Assembly (NCBI RefSeq): GCF_014207185.1
Contig: NZ_JACHCP010000002.1
Coordinates: 310,001 to 374,000, forward strand
Direction: 5' to 3'
Length of the DNA: 64,000 bases
Source of the DNA: Rhodanobacter sp. A1T4
GTDB taxonomy: Bacteria > Pseudomonadota > Gammaproteobacteria > Xanthomonadales > Rhodanobacteraceae
In this document: piece after piece, positions 28,608-37,238 of the stretch
Layout of the letters: each line of letters starts with the position of its first letter
Numbering within the stretch: the stretch's first letter is position 1
Program-made: the position numbers and the translations under genes
Notes under the pieces: generated by a model
Told to the model about the DNA's origin: nothing
Databases searched by the model: none
Seen by the model: the letters and a program-made list of their open reading frames with translations, nothing else

Positions 28608-29737
28608 TGGTGGCTTTGGCTCGCAAGACGCTGGTCTACGAATGGCGACGCTTCCTGCCGGCGATCCTGGCCGTGGGTTTTGCCGGGCTGCTGCAATTGC
28701 TGCAACTCGCGCTGGTGCTTGGCATCTTCGGCAGCACCAGCCTCTATATCACTGGCTCGTCCGCTGACGTCTGGATTGGCTATCCCGGTACGCAGAGCGT
28801 GGGCCAGGGTCGATCGATCGATGGCGATGTGGAATCCCGCATCCTGATGGACCCCGCCGTGCAACGCGTCGAGCCCTACATCTGGGTCGATGGCGACTGG
28901 CGTGGCACCACCGAAACCGGCGGTGTTTCGGTATTCGTTTCCGGCATCGATCCACGCGCCGACGGCCTGATGTTTTCGAAAGCGCTGCCGCCTGACCTGC
29001 GCGCGCGCCTGGCCCAGCCCGATGCCGTGGTCGTGGATCGTTCCGATCTCGATCAACTAGGCGTCGGTATCGGCCAAACCGCCACCATCAACGGTCATGA
29101 AGTACGCGTGGTCGGCATCAGCAGCGGGCTGCGGGCGCTGGGCGGCGTCAATGTGCTGTGCTCGCTGGATACCGCGCGCCGTCTGGATAGCGATGCGGAA
29201 GATATTGGTCCCACCTATCTGGTCGCCAAACTGCGAGATCCGACCCAGGCTGACGCCGTCGCCATACGCCTGCGTGGTGATACGGCATTCGGTCCATACA
29301 CCACATGGAGTGCCCATCATTTCGCCCGCCTCTCGGTGCGTTACTGGATGTTCGACACCGGTGCCGGCGCTGGCGTGCTGTTTCTGGCCGGCATCGTGTT
29401 CCTGGTCGGTGCGGTGATCACCAGTCAGACCCTGATCGCTGCGGTCAACGGCTCGGTGCGCGAGTACGCGACGCTGAACGCGTTGGGCGTGGGCGTCGGT
29501 GCGTTACGACGTGTGGTGCTGGAGCAGGCCTTCTGGGTCGGCGCACTTGGCCTGCTCGGCGCCAGCGTGCTGGGCGTCGTGCTGCTATTGCTGGCACGCA
29601 GCCAGAATGTACCCGTGGTACTAACCTTGCCGGCCGCCCTGGGCTGCATCGTGCTGGTGATGGGGCTGGCGGCGGTTTCCGGCCTGGCCGCGATGCGCAG
29701 TCTGCGCGCTGCCGACCCAGCCACATTGTTGAGGTAG
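28607..29737 (+). CDS. FtsX-type ABC transporter permease (MacB/DevC-like)
   Basis: A 376-residue permease with one N-terminal transmembrane segment (about residues 18-40), a large periplasmic domain and three C-terminal segments (about 250-275, 310-330, 340-362), the FtsX/MacB topology. Unlike MacB it has no fused ATPase; that is the next gene, as in DevBCA exporters. The family moves substrates from the periplasm or outer leaflet through the outer-membrane channel by mechanotransmission. Confidence 0.9.
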   Translation: MVALARKTLVYEWRRFLPAILAVGFAGLLQLLQLALVLGIFGSTSLYITGSSADVWIGYPGTQSVGQGRSIDGDVESRILMDPAVQRVEPYIWVDGDWRGTTETGGVSVFVSGIDPRADGLMFSKALPPDLRARLAQPDAVVVDRSDLDQLGVGIGQTATINGHEVRVVGISSGLRALGGVNVLCSLDTARRLDSDAEDIGPTYLVAKLRDPTQADAVAIRLRGDTAFGPYTTWSAHHFARLSVRYWMFDTGAGAGVLFLAGIVFLVGAVITSQTLIAAVNGSVREYATLNALGVGVGALRRVVLEQAFWVGALGLLGASVLGVVLLLLARSQNVPVVLTLPAALGCIVLVMGLAAVSGLAAMRSLRAADPATLLR

Positions 29738-29742
29738 CCGCG

Positions 29743-30507
29743 ATGCATCCCGCCAACCTCGTTACTCCGTCGACCGCTGCAGCGCCCACGATTGCCCTGC
29801 AGGCCGAAAGCATCAGCAAGGCTTTCGTCTCCGGCAAGCAGCGCACGCAGGTGCTGGACGGTCTTTCGCTGCATATCGACAGCGGCGAGCTGACCTTGAT
29901 TTCCGGCCCCTCCGGCTGCGGCAAAAGTACCTTGCTTGCGGTGCTCAGTGGCTTGCAAAAAATCGACGGCGGCCGCGTGCTGGCGCTGGGCAGCGAGCTG
30001 GGCCAGCTGGATCTGCACGCGCTGGAGCGCTTCCGCCTGCAACATACCGGTTTCGTGTTCCAGGGCTTCAACCTGTTTCCCGCGCTCAGCGCTTTCGAGC
30101 AGGTCGAGCTACCGCTGAATCACATGGGCCTATCGCGTCAGGAGGCACGTGAGCGAGCGCGCAGCTCGCTGGAAGAAGTCGGCCTCTCGCATCGGATGAA
30201 GCTGCGGCCATCGGAACTCTCCGGCGGTGAAAAGCAGCGTGTGGCGATTGCCCGCGCACTGGCCAAGGAACCGGAGCTGCTGTTCGCCGATGAGCCGACC
30301 AGCGCGCTCGATGCCGCCAACGGCCAGATGATCATCGATATCCTGCACCGCATCGCCCGCACGCACGGCACTACCGTGCTGTGCGTCAGTCACGATCCCC
30401 GTCTCGTCGTCCACGCCGATCGCGTGCTGGCGATGGAAGATGGCCGCATTCTCAGCGATCAGCGCAACCATGCGCCGATCAGCGCCAGCAAGGGAATTTC
30501 CTCATGA
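29743..30507 (+). CDS. ABC transporter ATP-binding protein (LolD/MacB/DevA-like)
   Basis: A 254-residue ATPase with Walker A GPSGCGKST, Q-loop FVFQGFNLFP, signature LSGGEKQRVAIARAL, Walker B ELLFADEP and H-loop CVSHDP. The GFVFQGFNL block is typical of the LolD/MacB class that pairs with FtsX-type permeases. The ATG at 29743 begins 6 bp after the permease stop; the longer frame from 29305 is a shadow of the permease. Overlaps the next gene by ATGA. Confidence 0.94.
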   Translation: MHPANLVTPSTAAAPTIALQAESISKAFVSGKQRTQVLDGLSLHIDSGELTLISGPSGCGKSTLLAVLSGLQKIDGGRVLALGSELGQLDLHALERFRLQHTGFVFQGFNLFPALSAFEQVELPLNHMGLSRQEARERARSSLEEVGLSHRMKLRPSELSGGEKQRVAIARALAKEPELLFADEPTSALDAANGQMIIDILHRIARTHGTTVLCVSHDPRLVVHADRVLAMEDGRILSDQRNHAPISASKGISS

Positions 30508-31511
30508 AACCGCTCGTACTCCCTTCCCCCGCGCGCGCGCGCATCGCAGTGCGCGGGCGTTCGGCCCGACTTGCGCAGGTCGCCCGGCTCGGCGGTCTGG
30601 CGCTATCTGCGTCATTGTTGCTCGGCGCCTGCTCGAAACCCGCCGATGCACCGGCACCGGCGGCACCCACATCGACCTACGCCGCCGTGGCGCGTGGCAA
30701 GGTGGATATCGAAGGCGGTCTGCTGACCTTGTCGATGCCGCGCGAGGGCACGCTGGCCAAGGTCGCCGTGCACGAAGGCGACCACGTCAAGCAGGGCCAG
30801 CTGCTCGCTGCGCTGGATACCGAGCCGGCCACGCTGGCCATCGACGCGGCGCAAGCACAACTCGAACAGGCACAAGCGCAGCTGAAGCTGCTCGCGGTCA
30901 AACAGGCGGCGGCCAAACAGCGCGCGCAGCGTTTGACCGCGGCCGTTGCAGCCGGCGCCGGCGATGGCCAGAGCGCCGACGATGCCCGCGAAGCGGCTGC
31001 ACAGATCGACGCCGAACAGGAAACCGATCGCGCCTCGGTGAGCATGGCCAACCAGAAACTGGCCGAGGCTCGCTACGAGTTGAAGCAGCGCAGCCTGATC
31101 GCACCGTTCGATGCCGATGTGGTCGAGGTATCGGCGCAGCCGGGCGCCACCGTGTCGCCGTCATCCGGCCCGTTGTTTACGCTGCTGCCGATAAAGCCAC
31201 GCATCGTGCGCGCCGAACTCAACGAGAGCTTCATCGGCGTGATCCAGCCGGGCATGCATGCGGAGGTTTCCGCCAATAACGATGCCATCAACAATCACTG
31301 GAGTGCTCACGTGCTGCGCATCGGCAGCGTCTACGGTCCGGCGACGCTCGAGAACGATCCGCAGGTGCGCGCCAACTCGCGCACGGTCGAATGTGTGCTG
31401 GCCTTCGACCAGCCCGACTCCGATCAGACCCGGAACCTGCGCATCGGCCAGCGCGTGCTGGTGCGCTTTGCGCCTGTCGATACGACGAAAAGCCCGGCCT
31501 CGAAAGACTGA
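30504..31511 (+). CDS. HlyD/MacA-family periplasmic adaptor, lipoprotein
   Basis: A 335-residue membrane-fusion protein. After an unusually Arg-rich N-terminus comes a lipoprotein signal (LLLGACSKP, Cys near residue 38), then a biotinyl-lipoyl half-motif (GTLAKVAVHEGDHVKQGQLLAALD), a coiled coil (about residues 110-190) and beta-barrel domains. It would join the inner-membrane ABC proteins to the NodT channel. It is the last gene of the four-gene exporter; the following esterase starts 81 bp later. Confidence 0.9.
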   Translation: MKPLVLPSPARARIAVRGRSARLAQVARLGGLALSASLLLGACSKPADAPAPAAPTSTYAAVARGKVDIEGGLLTLSMPREGTLAKVAVHEGDHVKQGQLLAALDTEPATLAIDAAQAQLEQAQAQLKLLAVKQAAAKQRAQRLTAAVAAGAGDGQSADDAREAAAQIDAEQETDRASVSMANQKLAEARYELKQRSLIAPFDADVVEVSAQPGATVSPSSGPLFTLLPIKPRIVRAELNESFIGVIQPGMHAEVSANNDAINNHWSAHVLRIGSVYGPATLENDPQVRANSRTVECVLAFDQPDSDQTRNLRIGQRVLVRFAPVDTTKSPASKD

Positions 31512-31592
31512 GGAAACTGCGGTCTGTGAGACTGCCACATCAAGAATCGCGGCGGTTGAACCATCGCGCTTCGCCAGGTACAGGGCCATCGC

Positions 31593-32429
31593 GTGATCCA
31601 GCAGACTGACTTTTTCTTTGAAGGCGGGCGCAGCGGCGTGCTGCTTATCCATGGCCTGACCGGCACGCCGATGGAAATGAAGCTGCTCGGCAAAGGCCTG
31701 AACCGCGCCGGTTTCACCGTACACGGCATGCAATTGGCCGGCCACTGCGGCGATGTCGAAGACCTGCTCGCCACCGGCTGGCACGACTGGTACGCCAGCG
31801 TCGAGAAAGCCGCCGACGCGTTGCGCGAGAAAGTCGATCATCTGTTTGTCGGCGGCCTGTCGATGGGCGCCTTGCTCGCGCTGAAGCTGGCCGCTGAAAG
31901 GCCAGAACAAGTGTGTGGTGTAGGCGTTTACGGCGCTACCTTTCGCTATGACGGCTGGAGTATCCCGGCCGTGGCGCGACTGTCGTTTCTGCTGCCGTTG
32001 TTCAAGAAACTGGGCATCGGCCGCAACCGCAGTTTCATGGAGGCGCCGCCGTACGGCATCCGCGATGAGCGCCTGCGCGCGCAGGTCAGCGCGGCCATGC
32101 TGGGTGGCGACAGCGCGGCCGCCGGACTGCCTGGCAATCCGTGGTATTCGCTGGCCGACATGTACGAACTGGCCGCCGACGTACGCCAGCGACTCTCGCA
32201 GGTGATCGCACCATGCCTGGTCGCGCATGCCAGCGAAGACGATGTGGCGAGCGTGAAAAATGCAGAGCTGGTAATGCGCGAAGTCAGCGCGCCGGTCGAG
32301 CTGCTGCTGCTGAAAGACAGCTACCACATGATCACCATCGACAAGGAACGCCGCACCCTGATCGAGCGCTCGGCAGCCTTTTTCGAATCCATTGCTGCTG
32401 GCGAGACAGTGCCATGCGTCACTGCCTGA
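31593..32429 (+). CDS. Alpha/beta-hydrolase, carboxylesterase-like
   Basis: A 278-residue hydrolase with oxyanion block LLIHGLTGTP, nucleophile Ser in GLSMGA, acidic residue in HASEDDVAS and catalytic His in DSYHMITID. It resembles Est30-type carboxylesterases and monoacylglycerol lipase-like enzymes. The start is a GTG at 31593 with no strong ribosome site, so the N-terminus is uncertain by a few residues. It precedes two small permease genes and an aminotransferase on the same strand. Confidence 0.82.
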   Translation: MIQQTDFFFEGGRSGVLLIHGLTGTPMEMKLLGKGLNRAGFTVHGMQLAGHCGDVEDLLATGWHDWYASVEKAADALREKVDHLFVGGLSMGALLALKLAAERPEQVCGVGVYGATFRYDGWSIPAVARLSFLLPLFKKLGIGRNRSFMEAPPYGIRDERLRAQVSAAMLGGDSAAAGLPGNPWYSLADMYELAADVRQRLSQVIAPCLVAHASEDDVASVKNAELVMREVSAPVELLLLKDSYHMITIDKERRTLIERSAAFFESIAAGETVPCVTA

Positions 32430-32460
32430 TGACGGTCCGAATCGTGATGGTCCCACACTG

Positions 32461-32838
32461 ATGTCTGTCGCCAACACCATCTCCCCACTGATTGCCGTGT
32501 TGTGGCTGCTCAACGTGGTGATCGATACCGTGGGCCAGCTCGCCTTCAAGGCAGCTGCCGGCGACCAAGCCGCCGGCGACGGCCTGGCCCGTTGGATATA
32601 CATGGCCAGACGCCCATGGATCTGGCTCGGCATCGGCAGCTACGTGTTCGAATTCCTGATATGGATCGCGTTCCTGTCGCTGCTGCCGCTGTCCGAAGCG
32701 ATTCTGCTTGGCTCGATCAACATTGTCGCGATCATGGTCGCCGGTCATTTCCTGTTTGGCGAAAAACTGACCCGGTTGCGGCTGAGTGGCATTGTGCTGG
32801 TAACCCTCGGCGTCGCCATTGTCGGAGCGGCCGGATGA
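32461..32838 (+). CDS. Small EamA/SMR-like membrane protein 1
   Basis: A 125-residue protein with four predicted transmembrane helices, the size of a half EamA or SMR transporter. Features are a first helix with NVVIDTVGQLAFKAA and a third with LPLSEAILLGSINIVAIMVAG. It overlaps the next gene by ATGA, and the pair probably forms a heterodimer, as ArnE/ArnF do for undecaprenyl-linked sugar flipping. That analogy rests on size, topology and pairing only. Confidence 0.8.
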   Translation: MSVANTISPLIAVLWLLNVVIDTVGQLAFKAAAGDQAAGDGLARWIYMARRPWIWLGIGSYVFEFLIWIAFLSLLPLSEAILLGSINIVAIMVAGHFLFGEKLTRLRLSGIVLVTLGVAIVGAAG

Positions 32839-33260
32839 AGCGCGGCACGTTCTACCTGCTCGGCTTTCTGCTGCTGATGCTGTTCGACAGCATCGGCGCC
32901 ATCAGTTTCAAATACGCCGGCAATCACGCATTGCCGGTCGAAGCCAACGTGGCATGGCTGCTGCGCATCTTCACGCATCCATGGGTCTATGGCGCGGTCA
33001 TCGGCTATATCGGTGCCTTTTTCACCTGGATGACCCTGCTCAAGCACGCACCGATCGGACCGGCCTTCGCCGCGTCGCATCTGGAAGTGGTCTCGGTCAT
33101 GCTGCTGTCGGTCTGGCTGTTCAACGAACACTTGACGATTGGGCGTGTGCTGGGCGCGCTGGCCATCCTCGCGGGCATCGTCTGTCTTGGTTTCGCCGAG
33201 AGCCGCGAACATGTGCCTGAGCCTGCCGCCGATGAGACGAACTCGGCCACGCGAAACTGA
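32835..33260 (+). CDS. Small EamA/SMR-like membrane protein 2
   Basis: A 141-residue four-helix membrane protein, partner of the preceding gene. FDSIGAISFKYAGNHALP in helix 1 parallels the first partner's helix 1, and AFAASHLEVVSVMLLSVWLFNEHLTIGR matches the EamA/SMR helix 3-4 pattern. A polar tail rich in Glu follows. A role in exporting or flipping a product of the neighbouring biosynthetic genes is inferred. Confidence 0.8.
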   Translation: MKRGTFYLLGFLLLMLFDSIGAISFKYAGNHALPVEANVAWLLRIFTHPWVYGAVIGYIGAFFTWMTLLKHAPIGPAFAASHLEVVSVMLLSVWLFNEHLTIGRVLGALAILAGIVCLGFAESREHVPEPAADETNSATRN

Positions 33261-33283
33261 CGGACCCGCGTTACCCTGCCCGC

Positions 33284-34495
33284 ATGCTGCCACTCCGCCG
33301 CCATGAACTGCCTCCCACCGCAGGCCTGCCGCTGACCTTGGCCGATCTGCGCCCAGGTGCCGCTACGCTGGCCGCCGATATAGCCGTTCAGATCGGCGTG
33401 CCCGCACTGCAGCTGGAGTGTTCCGGCACCGCGTGTTTGCTGATCACGCTGATTGCACTGCGCGAGTTGCGGCCCGAACGCCGTCGCGTCGTGGTGCCCG
33501 CTTTCACCTGCCCATTGGTCGCCATCGCCGTGCATCAGGCCGGGCTCGAGCTGCAGCTTTGCGATGTACGCCCCGGTCATTTCGATATGGACTCGGAAGC
33601 GCTGCGCGCTGCTTGCGATGAACAGACGCTCGCGATCATCCCGACTCATCTGGCCGGTCGCATCGCCGATGTCGATGACGCACTCGCCGTGGCACACAGC
33701 GTCGGTGCCTACGTGATCGAGGATGCCGCGCAGACGCTGGGTGGGCGCCGCAACGCTGCAAGCATTGGCCTCACTGGCGATGTCGGCTTTTTCAGCCTTG
33801 CCGCCGGCAAAGGGCTGTCGATCTACGAAGGTGGCCTGCTGTTGGTCCGCGACCACGGCCTGCGCAAACATCTGGACCAGACGTCCAAACGCATCGTGCC
33901 GCATCGCCTCGACTGGGAATGCCGTCGCACTCTCGAACTGCTTGGCTACGCGGCGCTATACCGCCCTGCCGGTTTGCGCATCGCCTACGGTGAACCATTG
34001 CGCCGCGCGCTGAAACGCGGTGATCCGGTGAACGCTGTAGGCGACGAGTTCCCTCTTACGATTCCATTGCACCGCGTCGGCCGTTGGCGTCAGGCGATCG
34101 GTGCACATGCGGCGATGCGACTGCCTGCCTTCATCGACCAATTGAGTGTTCAAGCCGAGCGACGCCTGCCGCGACTACGCCAGATCGCCGGCCTCGACGT
34201 GCTCGACGACCCCGTTGGCGCAAAAGGCACCTGGCCATTTTTACTGTTATTGCTACCCGACCAGGAACGCCGCGACGCTGCACTCACACAACTTTGGCAA
34301 GCCGGCATGGGCGTCAGCCGCCTGTACATCGATGCGCTACCGGACTACGCCTATCTTGCCGGCGTCGTACCGCAGCAGGATGTACCCAATGCCCGCGACT
34401 TCGCGCAGCGTAGTCTCAGCATCAGCAACAGCCTGTGGGTCAACGACGATGACTTCGAGACGATCTGCCGCACGCTGGAAACCATTGTCGTCTAA
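33284..34495 (+). CDS. DegT/DnrJ/EryC1/StrS-family PLP enzyme
   Basis: A 403-residue type I PLP enzyme of the sugar/aminoacyl aminotransferase family. Markers are CSGTACLL near the cofactor phosphate site, VVPAFTCPLVAIAV, VIEDAAQTLGG (PLP-ring Asp) and FSLAAGKGLS with Lys176 as probable Schiff-base lysine. Such enzymes usually aminate a keto-sugar or similar carbonyl compound. It follows the two small permeases by 23 bp, probably in the same operon. The product is unknown. Confidence 0.87.
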   Translation: MLPLRRHELPPTAGLPLTLADLRPGAATLAADIAVQIGVPALQLECSGTACLLITLIALRELRPERRRVVVPAFTCPLVAIAVHQAGLELQLCDVRPGHFDMDSEALRAACDEQTLAIIPTHLAGRIADVDDALAVAHSVGAYVIEDAAQTLGGRRNAASIGLTGDVGFFSLAAGKGLSIYEGGLLLVRDHGLRKHLDQTSKRIVPHRLDWECRRTLELLGYAALYRPAGLRIAYGEPLRRALKRGDPVNAVGDEFPLTIPLHRVGRWRQAIGAHAAMRLPAFIDQLSVQAERRLPRLRQIAGLDVLDDPVGAKGTWPFLLLLLPDQERRDAALTQLWQAGMGVSRLYIDALPDYAYLAGVVPQQDVPNARDFAQRSLSISNSLWVNDDDFETICRTLETIVV

Positions 34496-34638
34496 CCACT
34501 CAAATTTTAGCGGCCTCAAAATTTCAATTATTGAAATGCGTTTAGGGGCGCAGCTAAGGCGTTCCCGGCCTTCAGAGCAAGTGGTCCATGGAAGATTGGC
34601 TCACCATCCAGCCTAAACGTACACGCGTCAGAAACCGC

Positions 34639-36282
34639 TCAGCGTGTCATCGTGGGACTGGCTTGTTGCGGGTTCACCTGAATGGCCTGCTGTTGCGTCT
34701 GCGTCTGCGAAGTCTGATTGACGTGCGCCATCTGCTGTGTGCTTTGCTCGATGGGCATATTGACCGCCTTGGCCGTCTCGACACCGGCAACGTTCTTGAA
34801 CGCGCCAGGGATGACTTTCTCAGCGGCGAACGCCTTCGAGCCGTCATCGCTCAATGCCACTCTATCGATTCGCTTCAAACCTTGCGACTTCGCCTCGACA
34901 GTTAAGGCTCCTGCCAGATTCTCACTGTGATGGTCCGACGCGCGACCGTGCTCGGCATCGAGCTTCTTTACACCGTCATGCGCCTGCTGAAACAGCTTGT
35001 GGTCAGGATGTGATGGATGATTCAGCTGAATCGGATGTGCCTTGGCGAAATTCGTAACGTCTTCCATCCCCCGGGAAGTTGCATCGACCGTGGCATCGTA
35101 GGCACGCTCACCAAAATGCCCCACCGCCTTGGCCCCATCTACGGTCGCCTCGATGCCATGCGATGTTGCATTGACCGTGGCGTCATAGGCCTGGCGCCCG
35201 GCATGCATAGTCGCCTCAATGCCGCGTGAGGTGGCATCGACGGTGGCGTTATAGCCCTTGACTGTTTCATGCCCGACGTATTGCGCCGCGTGCTCGGTCG
35301 CACGTAACCCTTCGACCGCTTTTTCTTTGCCCACTTCGTAGGCATGGACGGCTTCCCGGCTCACGTATTGACCGGTATGGACCGTGGCCTCCCCCGCGAC
35401 GATCGCGCCCTCAATCATCGGCTTCTGCGTTTGGTAACCCGCGAAGGCCACTGTCCGAGCCACCATCACATCGTTGCGATAGGGCTGAATCATGTGCTCA
35501 TGTTCTTGCGCGTAAACCTGGTTTTGCGAGGTCATGATCGAGTGGCCCAGCAATTTGCTCTGAGGCACAAAGTTGTCGATAGCGTGCGCGTCGCCCTGGA
35601 TCTTGCCGAGTATCGGAGCGTGTGGTGTCAGCGCATCCATCAAGCGGTTATCGGAGTAACCGGCATGACTCAACGCTTGCGTGTCCTGGGGTACCGCAAA
35701 CACGCGCACTTGGCCAAAGTGCGGGCTGGCGGCACTCACGACATCTGTCGCTCGCACGTTGTCGATGACTTGGTTACCACCGGCGGGAACGCCTTGCACC
35801 AAGCCTGCCGCGCCAAATGCGTTGAAGGTCTGACCGTGGAGTCCATATTTGTAGGCCATCAGCTCTGCATGAGTTCCTCCGAGAGAATGGCCGGTAACCT
35901 GCACATCCGGAGCATAGTTACCATTTTTCGCATCTCGATTGGCTCTATCTAAAACGCTCTTCGTAAAGGCATCGGCATCGGGGCTTTGATTGTTGATGCC
36001 TTGAATTGCCATGCGTGCGTCGGTTATTCCGTCTTGTCGAGGTTCCCGATCGAATTCGGTGCCGCGGTAAGCAATCACGACTGTGTGGCTTCCATCCTGG
36101 ACCTCATAAGAAGTGGCCTGAAAACCAGTGCGTGGATCATCCGCGTGTTGAAGCGGTTTGTAGGTCACTCCGTCAAGCGTGATATTTCTATAAGTTGGTC
36201 CATTCGCATCATGACCTCTTACAACAGGGTCATCGTAAGACGCTTGGCTGAGCAAGGCGTAATCGGTAGGGCGAAGCGTCAT
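34639..36282 (-). CDS. T4SS lipase effector with C-terminal XVIPCD secretion signal (X-Tfe-like)
   Basis: A 547-residue protein. Residues 1-240 form a class-3 lipase domain: nucleophile Ser133 in GHSLGG, Asp180 and His233 (DAHAIDNF) as likely triad, AYRGTEFD near the oxyanion region. Residues 343-403 hold three imperfect repeats of the type YDATVDATSRGIEATM. Residues 419-500 match the XVIPCD module recognised by the Xanthomonas antibacterial type IV secretion system (HPDHKLFQQA, LDAEHGR, LAGAL, LKRIDRVALS), with a Gln-rich tail. The start overlaps the lipoprotein gene upstream by ATGA. By analogy with X-Tfe/X-Tfi pairs it should attack phospholipids of rival bacteria. No T4SS genes are in the window. 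Confidence 0.88.
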   Translation of the reverse strand: MTLRPTDYALLSQASYDDPVVRGHDANGPTYRNITLDGVTYKPLQHADDPRTGFQATSYEVQDGSHTVVIAYRGTEFDREPRQDGITDARMAIQGINNQSPDADAFTKSVLDRANRDAKNGNYAPDVQVTGHSLGGTHAELMAYKYGLHGQTFNAFGAAGLVQGVPAGGNQVIDNVRATDVVSAASPHFGQVRVFAVPQDTQALSHAGYSDNRLMDALTPHAPILGKIQGDAHAIDNFVPQSKLLGHSIMTSQNQVYAQEHEHMIQPYRNDVMVARTVAFAGYQTQKPMIEGAIVAGEATVHTGQYVSREAVHAYEVGKEKAVEGLRATEHAAQYVGHETVKGYNATVDATSRGIEATMHAGRQAYDATVNATSHGIEATVDGAKAVGHFGERAYDATVDATSRGMEDVTNFAKAHPIQLNHPSHPDHKLFQQAHDGVKKLDAEHGRASDHHSENLAGALTVEAKSQGLKRIDRVALSDDGSKAFAAEKVIPGAFKNVAGVETAKAVNMPIEQSTQQMAHVNQTSQTQTQQQAIQVNPQQASPTMTR

Positions 36283-36872
36283 TGCACTAGCTCCTTAGCC
36301 TCGAGCGTCACAGAAAATGTTTCGTTCGCTTTGGGGCCAAAGTCAGAACGCTCGGCGTTGCCAGTATCCGTGCCGTCCATATCGATGTTGTGATAAGAGG
36401 CATTCGAGAAATATCGAGAAATAGGTTTTTGTGATGTCACATCGTGCAAGGATAGAAACGCGGACATGCTGATTTTTTTGTTGACCAACTCAACATCCGC
36501 GGCAATCAATTCCCAATGGCAAACCCCAAGACCGAAATAATCTTCATCTTTCATCGAGTCGGTGTTGAACGTGCCCTTGTAAACGTTATTGCTCTCACGC
36601 TTGAGCACAATAGGAAGACTCTTGCTGATCGTCGGAGTCGCACCACTACCCGGTCGCATCGGGACACAAGTGGGATTCATTACTTGAAACTCCGCTTCAC
36701 TGGTAATTGAATCGAACGGTCCCGGCGCACCATCAATGGTGATGGTGATTTCGTAGCGCATCTTCGGGTTTGGATTTTGTTTGATGTCGGGTGTTTTCAT
36801 AGGTGATGCGCCACATCCGGAAGTGATCAGGGTCAAAGACAAAAGCAGCACTGCAGTCACGCGGTTGAGCAT
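36279..36872 (-). CDS. Lipoprotein, putative immunity protein (X-Tfi-like) for the lipase effector
   Basis: A 197-residue lipoprotein with signal MLNRVTAVLLLSLTLITSGC (Cys20) and no recognised catalytic motif; the mature part looks beta-rich. It is the first gene of a two-gene unit, overlapping the lipase effector by 4 bp. Periplasmic lipoproteins encoded directly beside XVIPCD effectors are their cognate immunity proteins in Xanthomonas and Stenotrophomonas, protecting the producer and its kin. The ATG at 36872 has an AGGA site; the longer frame to 36917 is not supported. Function is inferred from context. Confidence 0.75.
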   Translation of the reverse strand: MLNRVTAVLLLSLTLITSGCGASPMKTPDIKQNPNPKMRYEITITIDGAPGPFDSITSEAEFQVMNPTCVPMRPGSGATPTISKSLPIVLKRESNNVYKGTFNTDSMKDEDYFGLGVCHWELIAADVELVNKKISMSAFLSLHDVTSQKPISRYFSNASYHNIDMDGTDTGNAERSDFGPKANETFSVTLEAKELVQ

Positions 36873-37238
36873 GGGGTTCCTGCCTCTATGGAAAGTGTTC
36901 GGCCACCATCGTCCCAAGGCGGGTGGGACTGGTCATCGACCGATAGCACAGTTTCAGGGTTTGACTGCCTGAGCCAACAAGGGACTCACATGTCATCAGC
37001 GTGTTGATGATGAGCACAGCGAGTGAGCGGCTGCAGACGCGGCTGGATAGTCCACAGCTCTGTGATGTGTTGCCTGGTTCAGCCATGTTTTGGCTATGCA
37101 TAAATAGGCGCTCCATGCTTCACTCGACTTGAGTCTAGCGCCATTTGTCTCAGCGCGTGGACTTCGAGTCCTCACGTCGGAAAGCCCCTACGCCGATTGC
37201 AGATATGCTCCGATCTTAGTGCCTGAAAATCTCCCGCT
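36873..37238. other. 366-bp gap upstream of the effector/immunity unit
   Basis: It has lower GC than the flanking genes and should contain the promoter for the immunity/effector pair. A 76-codon minus-strand frame (36886-37116) gives no recognisable protein; part of it may be a decayed remnant of transferred DNA. No repeat or terminator was identified. Confidence 0.35.

Noticed and set aside
31161..32633. 490-codon minus-strand frame
   Set aside because: Antisense to the adaptor and esterase genes, both well supported by motifs.
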